This document shows, in pieces, positions 1 to 8,554 of a DNA stretch of 64,000 bases (positions are counted from its first letter, which is position 1; every line of letters starts with the position of its first letter). The DNA is from Methylobacterium sp. J-026 (GTDB lineage: Bacteria; Pseudomonadota; Alphaproteobacteria; Rhizobiales; Beijerinckiaceae): contig NZ_JAKSYC010000327.1 in NCBI RefSeq assembly GCF_022829585.1, forward strand, positions 62,001 to 126,000, read 5' to 3'. The notes under the pieces are model-generated. The model saw only the letters and a list, made by a program, of their open reading frames with translations. It had not been told where the DNA came from and searched no databases. A program made the translations under genes and the position numbers.

Positions 1-684
1 CGCTCGCGCCTGCGCGGACATCTCGATGCGGCGCCGCACCGGCCCGGCCATGCGGCGGCGTGGCGGGCGCTCATCCCGATCGAGGCCGTGCCGGAACCCC
101 TGCGCGGTGCGGCGACGGGGCTCTGGCTCGGCCGGAACCGGCACGTGGTGCATTACCCGGTCCGGGACAGCCAGTTCCTCAACGTCGTGGCGGTCGTCCC
201 CGAGGCGGTGGGCGACGAGGGCTGGGGCCGGCTCGGGGAGCCGGCGGTGCTGCGCGCCTGCTTTCGCGGCTGTGCCGAGCCCCTGCGCGGATTGCTCGGC
301 CTGCCGGATTCCTGGCTGGTCTGGTCGCTGGCCGACCGGGCCGTGGCGCGCCCGCTCGCCCGCGGCCGGATCGCGCTGATCGGCGACGCCGCCCATCCGG
401 TGCTGCCCTATCTCGCGCAGGGCGCCGCCCTCGCTATCGAGGACGCCGCGGTACTGACGCGCGCGCTCTCCGACCAAGCCCAGGTGCCGGCCGCGCTCGC
501 CTCCTTCGCGGCGGACCGGTCGACCCGCGTCCGGCGCGTCCAGAGGGCTGCCCGCGCCAACGGCCGGACCTATCACGCCAGGGGATTGGTGGCGTTCGCC
601 CGCAACGCCGTGATGGCGCGGCTCGGCCCCGACGGCATGCGCGACCGCTACGCGTGGCTGTACGGCTGGACGCCCCCGGCTTGA
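1..684 (+). CDS. FAD-dependent monooxygenase, 3' part (5' end outside window)
   Basis: The frame is open from base 1 to the TGA at 682-684, so about 227 C-terminal residues are present and the N-terminal dinucleotide-binding fold is outside the window. The retained motif GDAAHPVLPYLAQGAALAIE is the FAD-ribityl/GD motif of class A flavoprotein hydroxylases (salicylate hydroxylase / UbiH-like), with Gly-Asp contacting the FAD ribose and the following Pro-rich loop next to the flavin. Such enzymes use NAD(P)H and O2 to hydroxylate aromatic or ring substrates in the cytoplasm. The substrate cannot be told from this half. The tRNA-Leu gene starts 34 bp downstream. Family is confident; specificity is unknown. 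Confidence 0.85.
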   Translation, partial: RSRLRGHLDAAPHRPGHAAAWRALIPIEAVPEPLRGAATGLWLGRNRHVVHYPVRDSQFLNVVAVVPEAVGDEGWGRLGEPAVLRACFRGCAEPLRGLLGLPDSWLVWSLADRAVARPLARGRIALIGDAAHPVLPYLAQGAALAIEDAAVLTRALSDQAQVPAALASFAADRSTRVRRVQRAARANGRTYHARGLVAFARNAVMARLGPDGMRDRYAWLYGWTPPA

Positions 685-718
685 TCGCGGGGCCGGCCGC
701 GGCTACCGAAGGCCCGAT

Positions 719-805
<87 letters not shown>

Positions 806-923
806 CCCCGTTCCCGCGCGCGCAGGATAGCCTTCGGATAAGGCAGTGATCCCTCAAATGCGCGCGATCTCCGCAACGGTCCCGCAGCGTTCGCCTGGCA
901 GGATCGGCGCAGGGAGATTGCGC

Positions 924-1172
924 ATGATCGACGCCCTTCAGACCGCCACGACCGGCATGACCCGGGCCTCCGACCGTTTCGGGAATGTGGCCCAGACCAT
1001 CGCGTCCGCCGGGGCGCCCGTCGCCGAGACGGCCTTGCAACCCGCCGCGCAGGTGGACCTGTCCAGCGCCGCCGCCGAACTCGTCGGCTCCAAGTCTGCC
1101 TTCGCGCTGAACGCCGCCGTGGCGCGGACCGCCGACCGGATGACCGGTCGGCTCCTCGACATCAACGCCTGA
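924..1172 (+). CDS. FlgC/FlgB-like small flagellar rod-family protein
   Basis: This is an 82-residue protein. The N-terminus MIDALQTATTGMTRASDRF resembles the N-terminal helix of flagellar rod and hook proteins (FlgB/FlgC/FlgE), including the alternating small residues before a V-A-x-x-I-A-S segment. The C-terminus ends in a helix (ADRMTGRLLDINA) like the other end of rod proteins. At about 82 residues it is much shorter than true FlgB or FlgC (about 130), so it looks like two terminal helices with little between. The ATG at 924 is preceded by AGGGAG at 911-916. An ATG at 846 in the same frame lacks a comparable site. No other flagellar genes are nearby. Its 3' end overlaps the opposite-strand DUF1275 gene by 11 bp. 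Confidence 0.6.
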   Translation: MIDALQTATTGMTRASDRFGNVAQTIASAGAPVAETALQPAAQVDLSSAAAELVGSKSAFALNAAVARTADRMTGRLLDINA

Positions 1173-1860
1173 GCGCCGGCAGCGCCAGCGACGCCAGGAT
1201 CGCGGCCACCGCGAACAGCAGGGCCACGCCGACGGCGCGATAGGCGACGACGCCCACGAGCCCGCCCGCGAGGAACGCCCCGACCGTCAGCACGTGAAGG
1301 CGCAGCCGCGTGGGGTCGTGGCGCTTCAGCGGGACCCGATCGGGCGCGGCGCGATCCAGCCAGCGCGCCAGCTCGATGCCGATATCGGTGATCGTGCCGG
1401 TGACATGCGTCGTCCGCACGCGCGCTTCGGAGATTTTCGTCGCCGCGGCGTTCTGCACACCCAGGGCGAAGCTCAGGCCGAGCACCAGGGCATGGCCCCG
1501 CGCCGGCTCCGCGAGGGGAAGCGCCACGAGGCCGATGGCGACGAGGAGCACCGCTTCCGCACAGACGCTGTAGGCGTAGGCCCCGTGCTCGGCGCTCCGG
1601 CGGCGGTAGCGGATCAGCAGCGTCGACACCGCCGCACCGAGCACGAATAGGAGGACGAGGAGCAGCGCCTCCGCCGCCAGGACGAGGTCGCCGGTTCCCG
1701 TGCGGTCGGAGATGGCCGAGACGTTCCCGGTCATGTTCGAGGCGTAGAGGCCGACCGCGTAGAACCCCGCGGTGTTCAGCGCCCCGGCCACCGCCGCGAG
1801 CGACAGGCCGAGCTTGCGGTCGGCTTCAGGGGTGCGCGTCGCGCCTTCGTGGACCAGCAT
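1162..1860 (-). CDS. YoaK/DUF1275 family membrane protein
   Basis: This 232-residue polytopic membrane protein matches the YoaK/DUF1275 family. It has the early TAGFYAVGLYASNMTGNVSA segment (the family's hallmark F-x-S-x-M-T-G-N region), roughly six hydrophobic helices, a central GLSFALGVQNAA helix and the T-x-x-T-G-x-x-T-D element (THVTGTITDIG) after it. The biochemical role of the family is unknown and it is thought to be an inner-membrane protein of transporter type. The gene converges on the FlgC-like gene, with coding ends overlapping at 1162-1172. It stands alone with no obvious operon partner. Confidence 0.8.
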   Translation of the reverse strand: MLVHEGATRTPEADRKLGLSLAAVAGALNTAGFYAVGLYASNMTGNVSAISDRTGTGDLVLAAEALLLVLLFVLGAAVSTLLIRYRRRSAEHGAYAYSVCAEAVLLVAIGLVALPLAEPARGHALVLGLSFALGVQNAAATKISEARVRTTHVTGTITDIGIELARWLDRAAPDRVPLKRHDPTRLRLHVLTVGAFLAGGLVGVVAYRAVGVALLFAVAAILASLALPALRR

Positions 1861-2037
1861 CGAATCGTCTTACCGCCGCGACCTGAACACCCGGTTCACG
1901 CCACGTGCGAGTGGGCTGAATGGGGCGCTGCCGGAGCGGCGCCGCGCCATGTCGCTAGCGTATCGCCCCGGACACCGAAACCACGATGGAGGGCGGCCGC
2001 CGTCCGGGCCCAGGGTCGTCAGACCCAGGGAGCCATC

Positions 2038-2418
2038 TCACCAGCCGTAATGGCCGCGGTCGCCGTAGCCGCCGTAGCCGTCATCCCAGTCCCGGTGCCA
2101 GCGGCGGGCGGGACCGTAGCCGACCGGCACCCGTTCGTAGGTGACCGTCCGGCGGGTGGCGTAGACCGGTCCGTCCTCTTCGTACACCCGGTAGGCGGGG
2201 GCGGGCCGCACCACCACGGGCGTGTATCCGTAGGACTCACCGTACCCGTAAGCGGGCACCGCGTGGGCCTGGGTCGCGGCGCCGATCAGCGCGCCCGCCG
2301 CGAGGCCGCCGATGATGCCGGCCGCGATGGCCCCGCCGCCGCGGGCTTCCGCGGTCGAAGAGGCCAGGCTGCCCGCGCCGATCAGCGCGGCGGCCGAGAG
2401 CAGAGCGATGCGTGTCAT
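2038..2418 (-). CDS. small exported Gly/Tyr-rich protein
   Basis: This is a 126-residue protein. A signal peptide (MTRIALLSAAALIGAGSLAS..AEA) is followed by a Gly/Ala-rich hydrophobic stretch (GGGAIAAGIIGGLAAGALIG), which could be a glycine-zipper-like membrane segment. The C-terminal half is rich in Tyr, Gly, Arg and Pro and ends GYGDRGHYGW. No catalytic motif is visible. Proteins of this layout are common among uncharacterised cell-envelope proteins of Hyphomicrobiales, and I assign no function. It stands alone, with 177 bp to the DUF1275 start and about 105 bp to the next minus-strand gene. Confidence 0.6.
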   Translation of the reverse strand: MTRIALLSAAALIGAGSLASSTAEARGGGAIAAGIIGGLAAGALIGAATQAHAVPAYGYGESYGYTPVVVRPAPAYRVYEEDGPVYATRRTVTYERVPVGYGPARRWHRDWDDGYGGYGDRGHYGW

Positions 2419-2523
2419 GACCTGTCTCCATGGATGCCCGGATGCACGAGACGTCCGGGATCATGGGGCGGAGGATTCCACAGCCACGCTGCAGCCAGCC
2501 TGAATCGCGCGTGCAGCGTGCGT

Positions 2524-2757
2524 TCAGCTGGCGCGGCCGGCCGCCGGATCGAAGGCTTCCCGCACATAGCCCCGGGAGATCAGGCGGCTGCGTTCGCGGG
2601 TGCGCCGCTCGGCCTCCATCAGGTCGGACAGGGCATCGGCGATCGCGCAGCGCAGGGCGATCCCGGCATCGCCGCCGGCGAAGCCGAGATAGGCGGCGCT
2701 GATCGCCTCGACGGGACAGGCATGCGCGTCGCGCGCGGGACTGGCAGCGGTCAGCAT
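2524..2757 (-). CDS. small hypothetical protein (77 aa)
   Basis: This encodes 77 residues with no signal peptide or membrane segment. A predicted helical core runs through CAIADALSDLMEAERRTRERSRL. There are two cysteines (positions 14 and 37) but no recognisable motif. GAGGAG lies just upstream of the ATG (within 2759-2774 on the complementary strand), which supports translation. The most telling context is upstream: a near-consensus CtrA-type site at 2809-2824, read toward this gene. That suggests cell-cycle-linked expression, which is inference. Function is unknown. Confidence 0.5.
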   Translation of the reverse strand: MLTAASPARDAHACPVEAISAAYLGFAGGDAGIALRCAIADALSDLMEAERRTRERSRLISRGYVREAFDPAAGRAS

Positions 2758-2808
2758 CGTGTTCTCCTCGTTCGCGTTCGGGAACGAAAAGAGAACAGGC
2801 CATAAAGG

Positions 2809-2824
2809 TTAACGAATGGTCAAC
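2809..2824 (-). promoter_or_regulatory. candidate CtrA-binding site
   Basis: Read on the minus strand the sequence is GTTGACCATTCGTTAA, close to the alphaproteobacterial CtrA consensus TTAACCAT-N3-TTAAC with one mismatch (TTGA for TTAA) in the first half. It is centred about 60 bp upstream of the 77-aa gene start (2757), a normal place for activation or repression. The match was made by eye; TTAA is rare in this GC-rich sequence, which makes a chance occurrence less likely. Confidence 0.45.
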
Positions 2825-2907
2825 GCCGGCCCCGCGGCCCGATCTTCGGCCGCGGAACCCTGTGGACAACGGGGATGCAGATGCCCGGACCCTGCGGATA
2901 AGCGGGC

Positions 2908-3531
2908 TCACTCGGGCATGCGCGGCAGGGGTTTGCCATCCTCGGGAATCGGGTAGCGCGCGGCGTTCAGCTCCATGGCGAGCAGCGTGTAGTAGCCGGA
3001 GATCGCCGCAAGATCGACGATCGCCGGCTTACCGAACCGGGCCTCGGCGCGGGCGTAGGTCGTGTCTGACACGCGCTTGGTGTCCTGCAGTTCCGCGGTG
3101 AACTCGTAGACGATGGTCTCGTCATCGCTCATCCGCGCCGGCCGGCGCCCGTCGCGGATCGCCGCGACGATCTCCGGGGCGATCCCCGCCTTCTCGGCGA
3201 TCGGCGCATGGACGTACCACTCGTAGTCCTGCGTCCAGCGCCGCGCCGTCATCAGGATCACCAGTTCCGACAGGGTTGTGCCGATCTTGGGCTTGAACCG
3301 CAGGTAGTCGCCCATCGACCGGGCGAGGGTCATGACCTCGGGCGAATACATCAGCGGCTCGAAGGGCCCGAAGGGCGGCTTGCCCCGGGCCTGCGCGAAG
3401 GCTTCGGCCGCCTGCTTCTGCTCGGACGTGTAATCCTGCGGCGGTATCGTCGGCAGCCGGTCCTGCGCAAACGCGGGCGCGAGCGCGAGCGGCAGCGCGG
3501 CCAGGGCCAGCGCCATTGGGCGGAATTTCAT
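2908..3531 (-). CDS. exported carboxymuconolactone decarboxylase (AhpD-like) family protein
   Basis: This 207-residue protein starts at the ATG complementary to 3529-3531, 8 bp after GGGAG. The open frame runs further upstream, but only this start gives a signal peptide (MKFRPMALALAALPLALAPAFA) with cleavage before QDRLP. The middle, TTLSELVILMTARRW..YEWYVHAPIAEKAG, is the conserved helix pair of the CMD/AhpD fold. It keeps the E..Y..H arrangement but lacks the AhpD CxxC pair, so peroxidase activity is not supported. An exported location is unusual, since family members are usually cytoplasmic. Upstream lies hrpB on the other strand. Confidence 0.75.
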   Translation of the reverse strand: MKFRPMALALAALPLALAPAFAQDRLPTIPPQDYTSEQKQAAEAFAQARGKPPFGPFEPLMYSPEVMTLARSMGDYLRFKPKIGTTLSELVILMTARRWTQDYEWYVHAPIAEKAGIAPEIVAAIRDGRRPARMSDDETIVYEFTAELQDTKRVSDTTYARAEARFGKPAIVDLAAISGYYTLLAMELNAARYPIPEDGKPLPRMPE

Positions 3532-3688
3532 TGTTTCACTCCCAGGTCTTTTGAATGCGCCGCACGTTCGCGGCTCGGCGTGCCGGAGGCCAGGGCCGCA
3601 GAGTCGGATCGGTATCGAACGCCGCCCGGCGTCACCGGTCGGCCGCCGCGGTTGCGCCCGTCGCCGGTCCGCGCCATCAGCGGCATCG

Positions 3689-6142
3689 ATGCCCGGTCTT
3701 CCCACCCCATTGCCGATCGAGGCGGCCCTGCCCGACCTGCGCGCCGCGCTCGGCGCGCGGAACGCCGCCGTGCTGGTGGCGCCGCCGGGCGCGGGCAAGA
3801 CCACGCGCGTGCCCCTCGACCTGCTGGGGGCACCCTGGCTCGACGGGCGCAAGATCGTCCTGCTGGAGCCGCGCCGCCTCGCGGCCCGGGCGGCGGCGGC
3901 CCGGATGGCGCAGACGCTCGGCGAGCCGGTCGGCGGGACGGTCGGCCTGCGCGTCCGGCTCGGATCGAAGATCTCGGCCCGCACCCGGATCGAGGTGGTG
4001 ACCGAGGGCGTGTTCACGCGGATGATCCTCGACGACCCGGAACTCGCCGGCATCGGCGCGGTGCTGTTCGACGAGTTCCACGAACGCTCCCTAGATGCCG
4101 ATCTGGGCCTCGCGCTCGCCCTCGACGCCCAGGGCGGCCTGCGCGAGGATCTGCGGATCCTGGTGATGTCGGCGACCCTCGACGGCGCCCGGGTCGCGCG
4201 GCTGATGGGCGATGCCCCGGTGGTCGCCTCGGAGGGTCGCGCCTTCCCGGTGGAGACACGCTATGTCGAGCGGGACCCGCACCGGCGGATCGAGGAGGCG
4301 GTGGCCGAGGTCACCCTCCGGGCCCTGCGCTCCGATCCGGGTTCGGTGCTGGTGTTCCTGCCCGGACAGGCGGAGATCCGCAGGACCGTCGCCCTCCTGG
4401 CGGATCGCATCGGGCCGGACGTGCAGCTCGCGCCGCTCTACGGCGCCCTCCCGCCGGCCGAGCAGGACCGCGCCGTCGCCCCGGCGCCCCCCGGAACCCG
4501 CAAGGTGGTGCTCGCCACCAGCATCGCCGAGACCTCGCTGACCATCGAGGGGGTCCGGATCGTGGTCGATTCCGGGCTCTCGCGGGTCCCCGTCTACGAG
4601 CCTGGGCTCGGCCTCACGCGGCTCGTGACCGCGCGCGCCTCCCGCGCCTCCGTGGATCAGCGGCGGGGCCGCGCCGGCCGGACCGAGCCCGGCCTGTGCT
4701 GGCGGCTCTGGTCGGAGGCCGGCACCAGCGCCCTTGAACCCTTCTCGCGGCCCGAAATCCTGTCGGCGGATCTGGCGAGCCTGCTCCTCGACTGCGCCGC
4801 CTGGGGGGTGGCCGATCCGTGCACGCTCGCCTTCCTCGATCCGCCCCCGGCGCCCGCCTTGACCGAGGCCCGGACCATGCTGTCGGACCTCGGGGCGCTC
4901 GACCCGAATGGACGGCTCACGGAGGCCGGCGCGTGGCTGCGCGCCCTGCCGCTTCCGCCGCGTCTCGCCCGTATGGTCACGGTCGCGGCCGGGTCCGGGC
5001 GGGCGCGTGCCGCCGCGGAACTCGCCGCGGTCCTGGTGGAACGCGGCCTCGGGGGGGACGAGGTCGATCTCGACGCGCGGGTCGAACGGTTCCGCCGCGA
5101 CCGGGCCGGGCGGTCGGCGGACATGCGCCGGCTCGCCGAGGGCTGGGCGCGGATCGCCGGCGGCGGCCCGGATGCCGGACCGGCGCCGGCCGGCCCGCTC
5201 CTGGCCCTGGCCTATCCCGACCGCGTCGCGCGGGCGCGGGGCCGCGAGGGCGAGTTCGTCATGGCGAGCGGCCGCGCCGGCCGCCTCGATCCGGCCCATG
5301 CGCTCGCCCGGGAGACCCATCTGGTCGTCGCCGACCTCGTCGGCGCGGCGGGTAATGCCCGCATCCTGGCGGCGGCGGCGATCGACGCCGGGGCCATCGA
5401 GCAGCTCTTCGCCGACAGGATCGAGTCCCGCACCGAGACCACCTTCGATGCGGAAACGGCGTCCCTCCGGGCCCGGGCGGTCCGGCGGCTGGGGACGGTC
5501 AGCCTCGGCGCCCGGCCGCTGCCAGTCCCGGCCGATCTGGAAAGCGCCATGATCCTGGCCCGGGGCATCGCCGCGCTGGGGATCGAGCGGCTGCCCTGGA
5601 CGCCGGCCCTGTCGCAATGGCGCGCCCGGGTGTGCTTCCTGCACGCGGCGGAAGGCGATGCCTGGCCAGACCTGTCGGACGATGCGCTCGCCGCGACCGT
5701 GGATGCGTGGCTCGCGCCGTCCCTCGTCGGGCGCACCGCCCTGGCCTCGATCACGGCCGACGACCTCGGCGGTGCCGTGCAGGGCCTGCTGCCCTGGACG
5801 TTGCGCACCCGCCTCGACGCCGAGGCGCCGACCCATGTGGAGGTGCCCACCGGCTCACGCATCGCGGTGGATTACGCTGCCGACGAGCCCGCCCTATCCG
5901 TGCGGGTGCAGGAGCTGTTCGGCCTCGACCGGCACCCGCGGGCCGGCGGACGGCCCCTGGTCCTGCACCTGCTGTCGCCCGCCCACCGCCCCATCCAGAT
6001 CACCCGCGACCTCCCGGGTTTCTGGCGGGGATCCTGGGCGGCGGTGCGGGCCGAGATGCGTGGTCGCTATCCCCGCCATCCCTGGCCGGAGGACCCGCTC
6101 ACCGAGGCTCCGACCCGGCGGGCCAAGCCACGGGGAACCTGA
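3689..6142 (+). CDS. hrpB: ATP-dependent RNA helicase-like protein HrpB
   Basis: This 817-residue DEAH-box protein has the length expected for HrpB (about 820). Walker A is APPGAGKTT near residue 33. The DEAH-type motif is FDEFHERSLDADLGLAL near 127, SATLDG is motif III, and LATSIAETSLTIEGV..VDSG and QRRGRAGRTEPG are motifs V and VI. The remainder matches the HrpB-specific C-terminal region ending PRHPWPEDPLTEAPTRRAKPRGT. The chosen ATG at 3689 begins MPGLPTPLPIEAALPDLRAAL, where HrpB proteins normally begin. An in-frame ATG at 3551 would add a low-complexity Arg/Ala leader. The cellular RNA target of HrpB is not well defined. Confidence 0.93.
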   Translation: MPGLPTPLPIEAALPDLRAALGARNAAVLVAPPGAGKTTRVPLDLLGAPWLDGRKIVLLEPRRLAARAAAARMAQTLGEPVGGTVGLRVRLGSKISARTRIEVVTEGVFTRMILDDPELAGIGAVLFDEFHERSLDADLGLALALDAQGGLREDLRILVMSATLDGARVARLMGDAPVVASEGRAFPVETRYVERDPHRRIEEAVAEVTLRALRSDPGSVLVFLPGQAEIRRTVALLADRIGPDVQLAPLYGALPPAEQDRAVAPAPPGTRKVVLATSIAETSLTIEGVRIVVDSGLSRVPVYEPGLGLTRLVTARASRASVDQRRGRAGRTEPGLCWRLWSEAGTSALEPFSRPEILSADLASLLLDCAAWGVADPCTLAFLDPPPAPALTEARTMLSDLGALDPNGRLTEAGAWLRALPLPPRLARMVTVAAGSGRARAAAELAAVLVERGLGGDEVDLDARVERFRRDRAGRSADMRRLAEGWARIAGGGPDAGPAPAGPLLALAYPDRVARARGREGEFVMASGRAGRLDPAHALARETHLVVADLVGAAGNARILAAAAIDAGAIEQLFADRIESRTETTFDAETASLRARAVRRLGTVSLGARPLPVPADLESAMILARGIAALGIERLPWTPALSQWRARVCFLHAAEGDAWPDLSDDALAATVDAWLAPSLVGRTALASITADDLGGAVQGLLPWTLRTRLDAEAPTHVEVPTGSRIAVDYAADEPALSVRVQELFGLDRHPRAGGRPLVLHLLSPAHRPIQITRDLPGFWRGSWAAVRAEMRGRYPRHPWPEDPLTEAPTRRAKPRGT

Positions 6143-6189
6143 CGGACGGTGCCGGTTTCCACCGCCGCGACAGCTACGGACGATGCACG

Positions 6190-6615
6190 ATGACCGACAA
6201 TACCGATCCCTTCGACCCATCCGACCCGGGCTGGACACCCATCGAGGATGCCGGCTTCATCGCCCATGTCGGGCCGGTGCATCGGCGCGAATCGGACGGC
6301 GCCTACGCGTTCCGGGCGGAGCAGAAGCACGCCAACCTCATCGGCGTGGTCCATGGCGGCATGCTGATGAGCTTCGCTGACCGGGCGCTCGGCGAGACGG
6401 CCATGCGGGCGGCCGACGGCGCCAATTGCGTGACGATCCAGCTCGAGATGAAGTTCATCGATGTGGGACGTCTCGGGAACTGGATCGGCATCCGCCCGCA
6501 GGTGGTGAAACGGACCGGCTCGCTCGTCTTCATGCGCGGCGACGTGCGGGACGGGAGCCGCCTGTTGGCCTCGGCGGATGGGGTGTGGAAGATCCTGCGG
6601 CGCAGGCCCGGTTGA
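6190..6615 (+). CDS. PaaI-like hotdog-fold acyl-CoA thioesterase
   Basis: This 141-residue protein fits a single hotdog domain of the PaaI/YdiI/4HBT-II type. It carries the helix motif VVHGGMLMSFADRALGETA, with HGG at 55-57 and Asp64 at the position of the catalytic acid, followed by a long beta strand with TIQLEMKFID. Such enzymes hydrolyse acyl-CoA thioesters, and the acyl substrate cannot be inferred here. The start at 6190 lies 47 bp after the hrpB stop. Its frame is open well upstream, but only this ATG gives the usual N-terminus. Confidence 0.85.
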   Translation: MTDNTDPFDPSDPGWTPIEDAGFIAHVGPVHRRESDGAYAFRAEQKHANLIGVVHGGMLMSFADRALGETAMRAADGANCVTIQLEMKFIDVGRLGNWIGIRPQVVKRTGSLVFMRGDVRDGSRLLASADGVWKILRRRPG

Positions 6616-6691
6616 CGCGAACAGGATTTTGGTCCCAGTCTTCGGACGCAGCGCGCCACCGATGCGCGCAGACGCGAACCGGGGGGATCGC

Positions 6692-7915
6692 ATGCGGAAC
6701 GGGGAGACAGGCCGATCCGGAGGTGGGGCGCATCGCGGGCCCGTTCCGCCCTCGCGCCGTTCGGTCCTAGCAGGGTTGGGCGCCGTCCTGGCCTCGGCCG
6801 ATCCGGCGTCCGCCGAGCCGGCGCCGCCCAGCACGGTGACGAACCCGCCGCGCGACTTCCGCCCCGGCGCAGCCCCCACCACCTATTTCACCGATCCCGA
6901 CGTGCTCGCAGTGGATCCCGCTTTCGAGGCCTACATCGTCCCGAACAGCGCGATCCGCCGCCTCTGGACCGGCGCCCTCTGGGCGGAGGGGCCGGCCTGG
7001 AATGCGGTCGGCCGGTATCTGGTCTGGAGCGATATCCCAAACAACCGCCAGATGCGGTGGCTCGAGGAGGACGGGCACGTCTCCGCCTTCCGCGCGCCGA
7101 GCAACAATTCCAACGGCAACAGCTTCGATCGGCAGGGGCGGCAGCTCAGCTGCGAGCACACCGGCCGGCGCGTGGTCCGCTACGAACTCGACGGCTCGGC
7201 GACGGTGCTGGCCGACAGCTTCGCGGGCAAGCCGCTCACCTCGCCCAACGACGTGGTCCAGCACGTCGACGGATCGTATTGGTTCACCGATCCGCCCTAT
7301 GGCGGCCTGCTCTACGAGGGTTTGCCGGACGAGCCGGGCGGTCCCTCGAACCCCCAGGGCCATCTCAACCCGCGCCTCGGTCAGCCCGCCGGGGTCGCAC
7401 CGGGACGGCGGGCGCTGCCGAACGCGGTCTACCGCATCGACCCGTCCGGCCGGGTCGACCGGGTTCTGACCGACGATGCGGTTCCGGACCCCAACGGCCT
7501 CTGTTTCTCCCCCGACCATCGGACCCTCTATGTCTGTTCCACCGGCAAGGGACCGGGCGATACCGGCCCCGGGGGCAAAGGCGAGATCTACGCCTTCGAC
7601 GTCGGGGACGGCGGCAGGCTCTCCGGACAACGGCTGTTCGCCGATTGCGTGGTCGATGGCGTCAAATGCGGACCGGACGGCGTGCGGACCGACGTCGACG
7701 GCAATGTCTGGGCGTCGAGCAACGCCGGCCGGACTGTGGGCTATAACGGTGTGACGATCTGGAACCCGGCGGGGAGACTGATCGGGCGGATCCGCCTGCC
7801 GGAGGTCTGCGGCAACCTCACCTTCGGCGGCCCCAAGCGGAACCGCCTGTTCATGACGGCTAGCCAGTCGCTCTACGCCCTGACGGTGAACACCCAGGGC
7901 GCCGGACCGGCCTGA
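6692..7915 (+). CDS. SMP-30/gluconolactonase family protein with Tat signal
   Basis: This is a 407-residue protein. The N-terminus carries a twin-arginine signal: SRRSVLAGLGAVLASADPASAEP has S-R-R-S-V-L followed by a hydrophobic stretch. The mature part shows the six-bladed propeller pattern of SMP-30/gluconolactonase/LRE: WAEGPAWNAVGRYLVWSDIP (metal-binding E at the start of the first blade), SPNDVV, FTDPPYG, DPNGLCFSPD and GPDGVRTDVDGNVW. The family hydrolyses sugar lactones or related esters in a divalent-metal-dependent way, here probably in the periplasm after export in folded form. The start at 6692 is preceded by GGGGGGATCG. A second in-frame ATG lies at 6662. Confidence 0.87.
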   Translation: MRNGETGRSGGGAHRGPVPPSRRSVLAGLGAVLASADPASAEPAPPSTVTNPPRDFRPGAAPTTYFTDPDVLAVDPAFEAYIVPNSAIRRLWTGALWAEGPAWNAVGRYLVWSDIPNNRQMRWLEEDGHVSAFRAPSNNSNGNSFDRQGRQLSCEHTGRRVVRYELDGSATVLADSFAGKPLTSPNDVVQHVDGSYWFTDPPYGGLLYEGLPDEPGGPSNPQGHLNPRLGQPAGVAPGRRALPNAVYRIDPSGRVDRVLTDDAVPDPNGLCFSPDHRTLYVCSTGKGPGDTGPGGKGEIYAFDVGDGGRLSGQRLFADCVVDGVKCGPDGVRTDVDGNVWASSNAGRTVGYNGVTIWNPAGRLIGRIRLPEVCGNLTFGGPKRNRLFMTASQSLYALTVNTQGAGPA

Positions 7916-7975
7916 CGGCCGCGACCCGGGATCCGCCATGGCTGTCCGGGCGCCGGAGCGCTATCTGTCACGGGC

Positions 7976-8554
7976 ATGAGTGAGGATTCCGCCGACCCAA
8001 CCCTGGCCCGCCTCAGCGCGGCCCTCGGGGATCTGCCGACCCGGGGGCTTCCGCCGGTGGAGCGCTGGAGCCCGCCCTATTGCGGCGAGATCGACATCCG
8101 CATCGCCGCGGACGGGACCTGGTACCACAACGGCACGCCGATCCGCCGGGCGAAGCTGGTCCGCCTGTTCTCCACCATCCTGCGGCGCGAGGCAGACGGG
8201 CGGACCGTGCTGGTGACGCCGGTGGAGAGCGTCGGCATCACGGTCGAGGACGCCGCCTTCGCGGCGGTCGAGATGGCGGTCGACGGTTTCGGGCCGAACC
8301 GGCGCCTCTCCTTCCGGACCAATGTCGACGACCTCGTGCCCGTCGACGCCGAACACGCCCTGCGCTTCGAGGAAGAGCCGGACGGGGCCCTGAAACCCTA
8401 TCTGCATGTCCGCGGCGGCCTCTGGGCGCTCGTCACCCGGGCGCTGACCTACGACCTCGTGGATCTCGCCGAGGAGCATCCCGTCGATGGACGGTCCTGG
8501 CTCGGGCTATGGGCCGGGGGCACCTTCTATCCCATCGCACCGGCCGCTGCGTGA
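7976..8554 (+). CDS. DUF1285 domain protein
   Basis: This 192-residue soluble protein matches DUF1285 along its length. It has the N-terminal PPVERWSPPYCGEIDIRIAADGTWYHNGTPI, the RAKLVRLFSTILRREADG helix and LVTPVESVGITVEDAAF, and it ends in the beta-rich LWAGGTFYPIA. No enzymatic residues are known for the family. The stop codon overlaps the GTG start of the Nudix gene (GTGA at 8551-8554), and the next two genes are equally close. It is therefore part of a translationally coupled group DUF1285-nudix-DUF6111-cca. Confidence 0.85.
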   Translation: MSEDSADPTLARLSAALGDLPTRGLPPVERWSPPYCGEIDIRIAADGTWYHNGTPIRRAKLVRLFSTILRREADGRTVLVTPVESVGITVEDAAFAAVEMAVDGFGPNRRLSFRTNVDDLVPVDAEHALRFEEEPDGALKPYLHVRGGLWALVTRALTYDLVDLAEEHPVDGRSWLGLWAGGTFYPIAPAAA

